Of a stretch of 7,076 nt of DNA, positions 1 through 6,462 are shown piece by piece. The notes under the pieces are model-generated. The model was not told the DNA's origin. It was given only the letters and a program-made list of their open reading frames with translations, and did no database searches. The DNA is taken from the NCBI GenBank assembly GCA_937959095.1, contig CALGLY010000755.1:1-7076 (forward strand), in the 5' to 3' direction. The DNA comes from an uncultured Saprospiraceae bacterium (GTDB lineage Bacteria; Bacteroidota; Bacteroidia; Chitinophagales; Saprospiraceae). Each line of letters opens with the position of its first letter. Positions within the stretch are counted from its first letter, which is position 1. Both the position numbers and the translations under genes were made by a program.

Positions 1-1
1 C

Positions 2-2062
2 GATTGGGTCTTTAAAATTGTATTTACCCATATCCTAAAGACACACTTTAATGACGCACGAAAAATAGAAAACCTACAAGCCAACACGACTATAAGCGAT
101 GCTATAAATCTCATAAAGGGCATTTCTGAAAGCTGCAATTTTTGGAATATTCTAAGTCCGAATCTCGCACAAGATTGCCTTTCGCAGGAAGCTTGGAGTC
201 AATTGACAGAACTTAATCAGTTTTTGACAAGCATCAATATTGAAGGGATTGATATTGAAATTCTACATCAATTGCTACAAAGTTCGGTAGCTAGCGCGAA
301 GCGAAAAGTGGCAGGGCAATTCTCTACACCAAAGCCGCTTGCGAATTTACTTTGCCGATTGACAATGGATGACAAGACCAAAATAGTGCTTGATCCGTGC
401 TGCGGAACGGGGACGATTATCCAACAAGCGTATCAGCTAAAAGAAGAATATGAACTAAATCAAGAGGAAGTTTTAGCGAGTGTTTGGGCTTCCGATAAGC
501 ATTCTTTTCCTATTCAATTATCGACGCTTTCTATGGCAAAGCCTTCCAATATTGGACGCATTAGCCATATTTTTCAGTCGGATGTAATTGATTTGAAAAC
601 AGACAATCCTATAAGCTTCCGAAATCCGAATACGGGCGCGCTCGTAGAAAAAATCTTTCCCGCGATAGATTATATCGTTTCCAATTTGCCCTTCATCAAG
701 AGCAAAGAAATGAAGGTGCTAAACCCTAATATTGGCGCAATCAACGACTGGATTCGAGCATTAACAGGAGAGGATAAACCCTTGAGTGGCAAAAGTGATA
801 TTTTTGCCTACATCCCTTTTTACTTGCATCAGTTACTCTCCGAAGAAGGAAGAATTGGTTTAATTTTATCGAATGCGTGGCTTGGCACAGATTATGGAGA
901 ACGATTTTTAGGGCGATTTCAGCGATTTTTTGATATAAATTATGTCGTTATTTCTGCAAATGGGAAGTGGTTTGATAATGCCGATGTGGTGACAACGCTA
1001 CTAGTCGCAAGCAAAATAGAACCTAGTACTCCAATTGCTGCTAATCATCCTATTTCCTTCTGCACCTTACATCAAAAAATAGAAGACATCACCGATATTA
1101 AAGGCTTAAGTGAGGATATTATCTTGGGTAATAGCAATGATAATATAAGCATTCATACTTATGAGAAAACACAAATTCAGCAGTTTGAAAAAATGGGTAT
1201 TCCTTGGTCGGGCTATTTTTCGGACTTGACTTGGCTCGATTCTATTTCCGAAAAATTGCTAAATACTAGCGAGCTTTTTGATTTCACTAGAGGCGAACGA
1301 AGAGGCTGGAATCCCATGTTTTATCCAGCCAAAGGACATGGCATCGAGGAAGATTATATAAAACCCGTCTTGAAGCATCTACGAGATGCTACCGCCTTGA
1401 GTTGTGCGCCGAATAGAGATGCTTTTTGCTGCTCCAAGAGCTTGGAAGAACTCCAAACCCTCGGACATACAGGCGCATTCGCTTGGATAAAATCCTTTGA
1501 GCAGCAGCTCAATAATAGCGGCAAACCATTGACGGAATCCTTGAAAAAAGCCAATTTGTTTTGGTACGAAATGAAGACCGATAATATGGCTGATTTTGTT
1601 GCCAATGTAAATTATGATAGAAGTCTGTTTATTGCCAAGCTAGAAGACCGCTCCTTCATTGACCAACGTATGATTGGCTTTTCGGTGAAGGAAGCTTATC
1701 AAACAGAAAATAATGACCTCTATCTCGCGCTCTTCAATAGCACACTTTCTATGTTCCTCATCGAGAGTTTTGGCTTTGGTAGAGGCTTGGGCGCATTGGA
1801 TTTAAGAGCGAGCAAATTTGAACGCGATTTTAAAATTCTAAATCCAAAGCTGCTAAATACCATACAAAAAGAAGAGCTCCTTGCTGCCTTTATGCCCTTG
1901 ACCAAAAGAAAGCGTCTACCTCTAATGGAAGAGTTGGAAGCTGCCGATAGAATTCATTTTGAAAAAGTATTGATGCAGCTTTATGGTATTTCTGCTTATT
2001 CTCAACACCTCAAAAATGCCCTTTTGCATCTCTATAAAATTCGCTTTGCAGTAAAGGTCTAA
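2..2062 (+). CDS. N6-adenine-type DNA methyltransferase, 5' end outside window
   Basis: This is a SAM-dependent DNA methyltransferase of the adenine (gamma, HsdM/Eco57I-like) type. The frame is open from base 2 with no stop, so the visible 686 residues lack the true N-terminus; the TTG at 203 is not a convincing start, because coding-like helical sequence continues upstream of it. In order: a helical N-terminal part (2-310), motif X GQFSTP (314-331), SAM-binding motif I DPCCGTG (392-412), and catalytic motif IV written NLPF (683-694) instead of the usual NPPF/Y. A long C-terminal region from about FTRGERRG (1283) to GFGRGLGALDLRASKF (1772-1819) resembles the target-recognition part of type IIG/Eco57I-like enzymes. 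No nuclease motif is visible in this part. A partner endonuclease, or a nuclease domain, could lie upstream. DNA methylation is likely; the target sequence and pairing with restriction cannot be told from here. Confidence 0.87.
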   Translation, partial: DWVFKIVFTHILKTHFNDARKIENLQANTTISDAINLIKGISESCNFWNILSPNLAQDCLSQEAWSQLTELNQFLTSINIEGIDIEILHQLLQSSVASAKRKVAGQFSTPKPLANLLCRLTMDDKTKIVLDPCCGTGTIIQQAYQLKEEYELNQEEVLASVWASDKHSFPIQLSTLSMAKPSNIGRISHIFQSDVIDLKTDNPISFRNPNTGALVEKIFPAIDYIVSNLPFIKSKEMKVLNPNIGAINDWIRALTGEDKPLSGKSDIFAYIPFYLHQLLSEEGRIGLILSNAWLGTDYGERFLGRFQRFFDINYVVISANGKWFDNADVVTTLLVASKIEPSTPIAANHPISFCTLHQKIEDITDIKGLSEDIILGNSNDNISIHTYEKTQIQQFEKMGIPWSGYFSDLTWLDSISEKLLNTSELFDFTRGERRGWNPMFYPAKGHGIEEDYIKPVLKHLRDATALSCAPNRDAFCCSKSLEELQTLGHTGAFAWIKSFEQQLNNSGKPLTESLKKANLFWYEMKTDNMADFVANVNYDRSLFIAKLEDRSFIDQRMIGFSVKEAYQTENNDLYLALFNSTLSMFLIESFGFGRGLGALDLRASKFERDFKILNPKLLNTIQKEELLAAFMPLTKRKRLPLMEELEAADRIHFEKVLMQLYGISAYSQHLKNALLHLYKIRFAVKV

Positions 2063-2103
2063 GAAAGTCGTAGCAAGCCATTTCACCGATTCTAAATTTC
2101 CTT

Positions 2104-2111
2104 TATCTTTG
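2104..2111 (+). promoter_or_regulatory. Bacteroidota-type -7 box upstream of DUF2199 gene
   Basis: TATCTTTG matches the Bacteroidota primary sigma factor -7 consensus TAnnTTTG exactly. It lies in the 74-bp gap after the methyltransferase stop and 25 bp before the ATG at 2137, giving a short leader of roughly 20 nt. The -33 TTG element is poor (nearest is TTTC around 2081). It probably drives the DUF2199 gene and, across a 35-bp gap, the following DUF6090-like gene. Confidence 0.55.
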
Positions 2112-2136
2112 AACGTGAATAATCAAACTCATCAAT

Positions 2137-2649
2137 ATGATTTATCAATGCGATTGTTGCGGAGAATTCCATGATGCTTGGCCGGCACTAGCCTTTCACA
2201 CGCCGAGCTATTATCATCAGTTACCACCAAAGGAACGCAAGGAAATAGCACAACTTAGTCAGGACTTTTGTGTCATTCGATACCCTGACCAAGTAGATCG
2301 GTTTATTCGAGTTACATTGACGCAAAAAGTACTGGATTCTTGCAATGATTTGGAGTACGGTATTTGGGTCTCCTTAAGCGAAGCAAGCTTTCAAGATTAT
2401 CAGACTCACTACCATGAAGATGATTATGTTACGGATTATTTTGGCTGGCTGAGCAACCTCATTCCTGGCTACGATGATACCACCCGCATCCCTGTAAATG
2501 TGCGAACCAAAGCAGGTGGGCAACGCCCCGAAATAATACCCCGCGAAGGACACGATCACTCTTTTGTGCGAGATTATTATGCAGGGATCACGGAAGTAGA
2601 AGCAAAACGAAGGATAGAAGAATTATTCAAGCATCAGCGCAATAATTGA
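2137..2649 (+). CDS. DUF2199 domain-containing protein
   Basis: This 170-residue protein matches the DUF2199 pattern over nearly its full length. An N-terminal cysteine cluster CDCCG (C5, C7, C8) could be a metal knuckle. It is followed by the family signatures GIWVSLSE (residues 75-82) and YFGWLSN with LPGY-like LIPGY (101-112), then a GQRPEI segment and a conserved-looking histidine near the C-terminus. There is no signal peptide or membrane segment, so it should be cytoplasmic. The family has no established biochemical role that I know of. The ATG at 2137 is supported by the position of the cysteine cluster and by the -7 box just upstream. The next gene starts 35 bp downstream in the same direction, so the two may share a transcript. 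Confidence 0.85.
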   Translation: MIYQCDCCGEFHDAWPALAFHTPSYYHQLPPKERKEIAQLSQDFCVIRYPDQVDRFIRVTLTQKVLDSCNDLEYGIWVSLSEASFQDYQTHYHEDDYVTDYFGWLSNLIPGYDDTTRIPVNVRTKAGGQRPEIIPREGHDHSFVRDYYAGITEVEAKRRIEELFKHQRNN

Positions 2650-2684
2650 TATCTAGTAATGGGAAAAACACATAACGACGCTCT

Positions 2685-3374
2685 ATGAAAAAACGAAATT
2701 GGAAAAAATACATTTTTGAATTTTTGTGCATATTTATTGCTGTGATTTCGGGTTTTGCATTGACGAGCTGGAACGAAAATCGGAGAGATAATGAAGCTGC
2801 AAAGAAAATATTAACCGAAATAGCAAATGGATTAGAGGAAGATATTTTGGATACTAAAATTAATATGGAGGGGCATTTAGAAGGTATTTCGGCATGCCGA
2901 TATTGGCGCAAAATAATTAATGAAGAAGAAGTAGCTCCCGATTCTTTGATTCAGTATTATCTTAGTCTTACGCGCGATTTTTTCTCCGCTCAAAATAGTT
3001 CTGGCTATGAAACGCTCAAATCAAGAGGCCTCGAATTAATAGAGAATGATTCTTTGCGGCTCCAAATTATTTCACTCTATGAATACGATTATAGAAACCT
3101 AAGATACATGGAGGAAGAATACCATGAAATGCAATTTCAAGAAAACTATTTCAAGGAAATAAATAGCTTTATTACAGATAAGCTTGTCTTCGATGAAAGA
3201 GGAAATATCATTAGGCTCAATACACCTCTTGCGCTAAGTGATAGCGAAAAAAACATCTTCTTGAGTTACTTATGGAAAATTCATGTAAATAGAAATTTTA
3301 TTCTTTATTCTTATGCTAGTATTGAAGAAAGAATAAATGTGCTAATCGAAGAAATTGAGCGAGAAATCAAGTGA
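2685..3374 (+). CDS. DUF6090-like single-pass membrane protein
   Basis: This 229-residue protein has a basic start (MKKRNWKK), one membrane helix at about residues 10-27, and a following SWNENRRD segment typical of Bacteroidota DUF6090-type proteins, which usually show a helix then NNWNE. The rest is charged and helical, with a GYETLKS motif (107-113) followed by a 'LIENDSLR' stretch that also fits that family. By the positive-inside rule the N-terminus is cytoplasmic and the C-terminal ~200 residues periplasmic. Function is unknown for the family. The ATG at 2685 places the basic residues directly before the helix. It ends 2 bp before the stop of the convergent glycosyltransferase gene, so no intrinsic terminator can fit between them. 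Confidence 0.75.
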   Translation: MKKRNWKKYIFEFLCIFIAVISGFALTSWNENRRDNEAAKKILTEIANGLEEDILDTKINMEGHLEGISACRYWRKIINEEEVAPDSLIQYYLSLTRDFFSAQNSSGYETLKSRGLELIENDSLRLQIISLYEYDYRNLRYMEEEYHEMQFQENYFKEINSFITDKLVFDERGNIIRLNTPLALSDSEKNIFLSYLWKIHVNRNFILYSYASIEERINVLIEEIEREIK

Positions 3375-3376
3375 TT

Positions 3377-4252
3377 TTATTGGCGCAATAAGTGATAATT
3401 CTGATACTCCCCAAGGCGGTAGCCCGTCTGCTGTTCCAACCAGCGCGAAAAGCGTTCTTTAAAGGAAAGTTGTCGCTGTGTAGGATCAAAATCGAATTCC
3501 CAATTCATACGAGCTATGCGAGCTTGCATCACTTTCGGGTGCGTACCATCGAAGCGTTTCAAAGAATCAATTTTGGAATAATCGAAGGTACTTACTTTCG
3601 GAATATGGTTTTCCATCCAGTCGTCGTCATGCCAAAGTTTATTGAAGGTCTGTTGCTTGAGTTGTTGCTGTTGCGGGTGCTTTACCCAACCATAATGATG
3701 CACGTGCGCATCCACAGCCGCTACTTGTAGTTTCTGCCCTCTTTTCCGAAAACCCTGTGCATCTTTATAAGAGCGTATCCGTGTATTCTTCCGCACGATT
3801 CGTACTTCTTTTCTATACCAATTTCTAGAATCGCCTAAAAAACTATACGAACCATAAAAATGTCGATACTTAAACAATAAGCCTTCTATTTTATCATCTG
3901 CTAGGTGTTGCTGCATCGCTGCTCGTATCGCTGGATAATCTTGTTCGTGGAGCACTTCATCGCCTTGTATATAGATGCACCAATCCGTATCTGCACCGAT
4001 TGCATCAAATGCCTTATCCGTTTCCACAGCGAGTACGCGCCCACCCTCTCGAAGACTATTATCCCAAATCGTTTCTAGTATCCGAATCTTATCAGGTGCA
4101 ATACTTTTCACCAAATCCAAAGTAGTATCTTCCGACGCACCAACAGCCACCACAACTTCATCACAAAGCGGTAGTATCGAGCGAATCGCTTCTACTATCG
4201 GATAGTCATAGGTGATGGCATTGCGGATGAAGGAAAAGCCTGTTACTTTCAT
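3377..4252 (-). CDS. glycosyltransferase family 2 protein
   Basis: This 291-residue protein is a GT-A fold, family-2-like glycosyltransferase, predicted to move a sugar from a nucleotide sugar to a surface glycan. The N-terminus begins FSFIRNAITYDYPIVEAI, the usual start of the nucleotide-binding fold. It continues with VVVAVGASEDTT (about 34-44), the REGGR segment (68-72), and IYIQGDE (93-99), where GDE sits at the place of the metal-binding DXD motif. A His-rich HVHHYGW (183-189) follows, as seen in related Bacteroidota enzymes. No membrane segment or signal peptide is seen, so it is probably cytoplasmic or peripheral. It stands alone rather than in a visible glycan cluster, so donor and acceptor cannot be guessed. 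The start ATG (4250-4252) follows an A/T-rich leader without a Shine-Dalgarno site. Confidence 0.88.
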   Translation of the reverse strand: MKVTGFSFIRNAITYDYPIVEAIRSILPLCDEVVVAVGASEDTTLDLVKSIAPDKIRILETIWDNSLREGGRVLAVETDKAFDAIGADTDWCIYIQGDEVLHEQDYPAIRAAMQQHLADDKIEGLLFKYRHFYGSYSFLGDSRNWYRKEVRIVRKNTRIRSYKDAQGFRKRGQKLQVAAVDAHVHHYGWVKHPQQQQLKQQTFNKLWHDDDWMENHIPKVSTFDYSKIDSLKRFDGTHPKVMQARIARMNWEFDFDPTQRQLSFKERFSRWLEQQTGYRLGEYQNYHLLRQ

Positions 4253-4275
4253 AGAAAAAAATTAAATGGTATTTG

Positions 4276-4377
4276 GTAGAGGGTAGAAAGTAGAGGGTAT
4301 AGGGATTTATAGAACACGTTAGGATTTTTACTTCGTAAGAAGTCAAAAGTAAAGTCCTTCTACTCTCTATCCTCTAC
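4276..4377. repeat. Heptamer-repeat palindrome (102 bp)
   Basis: The left arm (4276-4297) and right arm (4356-4377) are 22-nt inverted repeats with 19/22 identity; all three mismatches are G/A changes. The left arm is itself a tandem array of the heptamer GTAGAGG (GTAGAGG, GTAGAAA, GTAGAGG, then GTATAGG to 4303), and the right arm read in reverse shows the same 7-base period. Between the arms is a small hairpin ACTTC-GTAA-GAAGT (4330-4343). A further perfect hairpin, AGTTGC-AAA-GCAACT (4378-4392), abuts the right arm. It lies 24 bp upstream of the glycosyltransferase start. It looks like a dispersed intergenic repeat of REP or MITE type, but no second full copy is in the window. Confidence 0.65.
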
Positions 4378-4410
4378 AGTTGCAAAGCAACTATTAGAAA
4401 CAAAATAGGC

Positions 4411-4440
4411 AAAAAAAAAGCTCCCGGTCTAGCCAGGAGC
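4411..4440 (-). terminator. Strong rho-independent terminator, minus strand
   Basis: Read on the minus strand, GCTCCTGG-CTAGA-CCGGGAGC forms an 8-bp stem (one U-G pair) with a 5-nt loop, followed directly by nine T residues. The plus strand has no T-run after the stem, so it acts on minus-strand transcripts only. It is 300 bp beyond the PBP4 stop and 159 bp upstream of the glycosyltransferase start. It could end a long PBP4 3' untranslated region or a separate short RNA that starts near 4515. Confidence 0.85.
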
Positions 4441-4515
4441 AGAAATTTACGTATGAAACTTTACTCTCACTGATTAATTTTTTGTTTTTTAGGATTTGTT
4501 TTTTGTTTTGTATAC
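4411..4515 (-). ncRNA. Putative ~105-nt untranslated RNA ending at an intrinsic terminator
   Basis: A possible ECF-type promoter (4548-4522) and a strong terminator (4440-4411) on the same strand bracket about 105 nt. The segment contains no ATG-started reading frame on the minus strand. Its first half is A-rich and likely unstructured (repeats of ACAAAA/AACAAA). The second half carries GAGAGTAAAG and then the GC-rich terminator stem. It could be a small RNA or a terminated leader for the downstream glycosyltransferase; no sequence able to act as an antiterminator against the stem is evident. It matches no RNA family I recognise. The 5' end is estimated from promoter spacing. Confidence 0.33.
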
Positions 4516-4521
4516 TTATAT

Positions 4522-4548
4522 GACGCAGAGAATAGCCTAGAAGTTGCA
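4522..4548 (-). promoter_or_regulatory. Possible ECF sigma-type promoter
   Basis: On the minus strand, TGCAACTT (4548-4541) is followed 15 nt later by CGTC (4525-4522). This matches the general ECF sigma layout of an AAC-containing -35 element about 16-17 bp before a CGTC/CGTA-like -10 element. The surrounding ATATAAGTATAC is AT-rich. No ECF sigma gene is in the window, so the regulator would be elsewhere. A chance match cannot be excluded. Confidence 0.4.
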
Positions 4549-4613
4549 TAAGGGTGAAAAAAAATGAAAAATTAACATTTTTTTATATATGTTTTGGTGA
4601 AATAAGGGCATAA

Positions 4614-4661
4614 TCCTTGAATTTGAGTCTGTTATCGGGTATCAATGACTAAATTCAAGGA
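4614..4661. repeat. Long hairpin with 15-bp stem, inside a wider nested palindrome
   Basis: TCCTTGAATTT (4614-4624) is perfectly complementary to AAATTCAAGGA (4651-4661). After a single bulged G (4625), AGTC (4626-4629) pairs with GACT (4647-4650), leaving a 17-nt loop. Wider inverted repeats nest around it: AAATAAGG (4600-4607) with CCTTATTT (4712-4719), and TAAGGGT(G)A8T (4549-4565) with AT8ACCCTTA (4717-4731). No T-run follows the stem on either strand, so it is not a standard terminator. It lies 79-126 bp downstream of the PBP4 stop and could be a 3' stabilising structure or the core of a fold-back repeat. Confidence 0.5.
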
Positions 4662-4739
4662 CTTCTTCCAAGGAGAATAAGTCTCTTTAAGAAGAATTTT
4701 TATTTCGCGCGCCTTATTTTTTTTACCCTTAATAAAAAT

Positions 4740-6194
4740 CTATTCACATAGTTTCACCAGCACCGCCTGCATTTTTTTCCGAATAACACTACTCGAACAA
4801 GTATAATCATTCGCAATAATAGAAAAGGCAATCATTCGTCCGTCCTTCGCTTTGGCTAGTCCCGAATAGCTTCGCACGCGCCCTATCGTGCCACTTTTGA
4901 GGCGTATTTTCCCATCGGCTATCGTATTGCGAAACATATATTTCACCGTGCCTGTTTTGCCACCAATAGGCAGCGATTCATAAAAGATATCCGAGACCGA
5001 TGTATTGCGCTCTACCAAGCGGAGCAATTGAGCAAATTGATAGCTCGTCACACCATTGCGTGGGGAAAGTCCGCTGCCATCTTCCATAAAAAAGCCAGAC
5101 ATATCAATACCTCGTTTTTCCCAGTGCTGTTTTACTACTTCCGTGCCTGCTTCCATGCTGCCGCCTTCACCTTGTTTTACACCTAGCACGCGTAACAGGG
5201 CTTCGCAATAAAGATTTACACTTTTATGATTTGCTCGTTTTATAAGCGTTGCCAAGTTTGGTGATAGATGAGTGTGGAAATTTTTGCGCGTCGTTGTTTT
5301 TTGTAAAGCAAGTTGCGTACTCGCGCCTTTACTTGGGCGAATTCCTGCATTTTCAAGGGCGCAATAGAGTTGATACGCCGTTTGGAATACAGGGTCGGGT
5401 ATCGAACCTTTAATGGTAAATATTCCACTCCCAACAGGAATCGTACCTCGAATAGTGCGTATATAGGAATACGGCCCGCCATAGATATAGGCATTGTCTC
5501 CCGTGTTTTTGCCTGCCGACTTCAGGTCATTCATAAACTCTAGATTCGGAATCATAGGGCGTGTTCCAGTTACTTTGGGCGTAGTACCTAATTTGGGGTT
5601 TTGCTGAAAATCGAGGTAGTATAAGTTTTCATGGATATTCAATCCCCACGCGCCCGAAGCGTAGTAATTTCCGAGGTCTGCCCAATTCCAGGTCTTGCCA
5701 GCAAGCACATCTTCAAAGTACGAACCATCCCCGATAATGTAGCCATTAATTTGTCGAATGCCTAGTTTTTGGATAGCCATCACCCATTCTTGCATCAAGG
5801 TTTTCATAGGTATCGCTTCTTCCATCTGATCAGAGCCTAAGGTGGGATCTCCGAAGCCTTTGATGTAGATATTTCCATCCAAAACACCATTCGTTATCGT
5901 GCCATCGTATTGCAAGCGCGTTGGAAATTGAAAATCTTTACCTAGCAATTCTAAAGCCGTTGCGGTCGTAATCACTTTCAAGGAAGAAGCAGGAATCAGG
6001 CTTTTATTCGGAGCATGGGTAGCTATTACGCGTCCTGTTTCCACATCAATAGCCGTCATGCTGAATGCACCATGTTTCAGTACTTCATCATTAGCTAAAC
6101 TAGTTATTGCAGTTTGTAGTTTATTTTGTGCCAATAAAATACCACAAAAAAAGAAGGATAATAAAAATATAAATTTCAATTTGGTAAATAACAT
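4740..6194 (-). CDS. dacB: D-alanyl-D-alanine carboxypeptidase/endopeptidase, PBP4 type (peptidase S13)
   Basis: This 484-residue protein is a class C low-molecular-mass penicillin-binding protein that cleaves terminal D-Ala or cross-bridges of peptidoglycan in the periplasm. A type I signal peptide covers residues 1 to about 22 (basic start, F/L-rich core, ending LLAQ); the cysteine at 17 does not sit in a proper lipobox. Catalytic motifs are SSLK (S70, K73), SVN (S325-N327, in SVNLYCEALLR, like the family's SDNLxAExLLR), and KSG (K433-G435) in IRLKSGTIGRVRSYSG. A KTG at 413-415 looks like the third motif, but it aligns with the glycine-rich DGT-like segment that precedes it. EDGSGLS (about 372-378) is a further S13 signature. 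Length and motif spacing are normal, so it appears intact. It is divergent from the GNAT gene across a large palindrome. Confidence 0.93.
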   Translation of the reverse strand: MLFTKLKFIFLLSFFFCGILLAQNKLQTAITSLANDEVLKHGAFSMTAIDVETGRVIATHAPNKSLIPASSLKVITTATALELLGKDFQFPTRLQYDGTITNGVLDGNIYIKGFGDPTLGSDQMEEAIPMKTLMQEWVMAIQKLGIRQINGYIIGDGSYFEDVLAGKTWNWADLGNYYASGAWGLNIHENLYYLDFQQNPKLGTTPKVTGTRPMIPNLEFMNDLKSAGKNTGDNAYIYGGPYSYIRTIRGTIPVGSGIFTIKGSIPDPVFQTAYQLYCALENAGIRPSKGASTQLALQKTTTRKNFHTHLSPNLATLIKRANHKSVNLYCEALLRVLGVKQGEGGSMEAGTEVVKQHWEKRGIDMSGFFMEDGSGLSPRNGVTSYQFAQLLRLVERNTSVSDIFYESLPIGGKTGTVKYMFRNTIADGKIRLKSGTIGRVRSYSGLAKAKDGRMIAFSIIANDYTCSSSVIRKKMQAVLVKLCE

Positions 6195-6209
6195 ATTACA
6201 TTTGATTTT

Positions 6210-6370
6210 AGTAATGGCAAATTAATAAATGTACATTCTTGAGTCGGTTATTTTGGTTCTAGTTTTTGCTTTGAAAGTGGGAGCATATCTAGATATTTGA
6301 CCAATTTTAAAGTGAAAAATAGAGACAAAAGAAGCAGTCAAGAATGTACATTTATTTGTTTGCCATTACT
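6210..6370. repeat. 161-bp fold-back palindrome between dacB and GNAT genes
   Basis: The arms 6210-6242 and 6338-6370 are 33-nt inverted repeats differing at only 2 positions. The outer ends read GTAATGGCAAA and TTTGCCATTAC, and each arm contains the perfect palindrome AATGTACATT. The interior is also palindromic: the 48 bases inward of the left arm align with the reverse complement of those inward of the right arm with a few small gaps, meeting at ATATCTAGATAT (6285-6296), so the whole element can fold into one hairpin. If the ends are taken at 6211 and 6369, TTA flanks both sides, a possible 3-bp target duplication. Each arm, read outward, contains a TTnnTTTG sequence close to a -7 box, so the arms might serve as outward promoters for dacB and the GNAT gene. 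The remaining 6371-6462 holds only a weak TTTTGC/GCAAAA hairpin (6406-6426). Confidence 0.85.
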
Positions 6371-6462
6371 TAGCGTTTCAATCCTGTTGAATCTAAGTTC
6401 TCAACTTTTGCACGTTTTGGGCAAAAAGAAGAACAAAGAACAGAAACAAAGCATCTTCAAGA

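Noticed and set aside
203..205. TTG at 203 as the start codon of the methyltransferase
   Set aside because: The frame is open for 67 more codons to base 2 with protein-like sequence (for example DWVFKIVFTHILKTHF) fitting the helical N-terminal region of such enzymes, and no ribosome-binding or promoter signal precedes 203.
2063..2136. Terminator after the methyltransferase gene
   Set aside because: No GC-rich stem followed by a T-run is present in this 74-bp gap.
3392..3730. Plus-strand open frame antisense to the glycosyltransferase
   Set aside because: It is a mirror of a clearly conserved gene on the other strand and shows no recognisable domain.
4549..4732. Integron attC-like site
   Set aside because: The stem lacks the GTTRRRY/RYYYAAC core pair and no integrase is in the window.
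4948..4956. KTG (residues 413-415 of PBP4) as the catalytic third motif
   Set aside because: In the S13 family the catalytic triad sits in the following strand; here that is KSG (433-435) within LKSGTIGRVRSYSG. The earlier KTG aligns with the glycine-rich segment before it.
6406..6426. Hairpin TTTTGC/GCAAAA upstream of the GNAT gene as a riboswitch or attenuator
   Set aside because: It has only six pairs, mostly A-T, with no alternative pairing partner and no T-run; it is expected by chance in AT-rich sequence.
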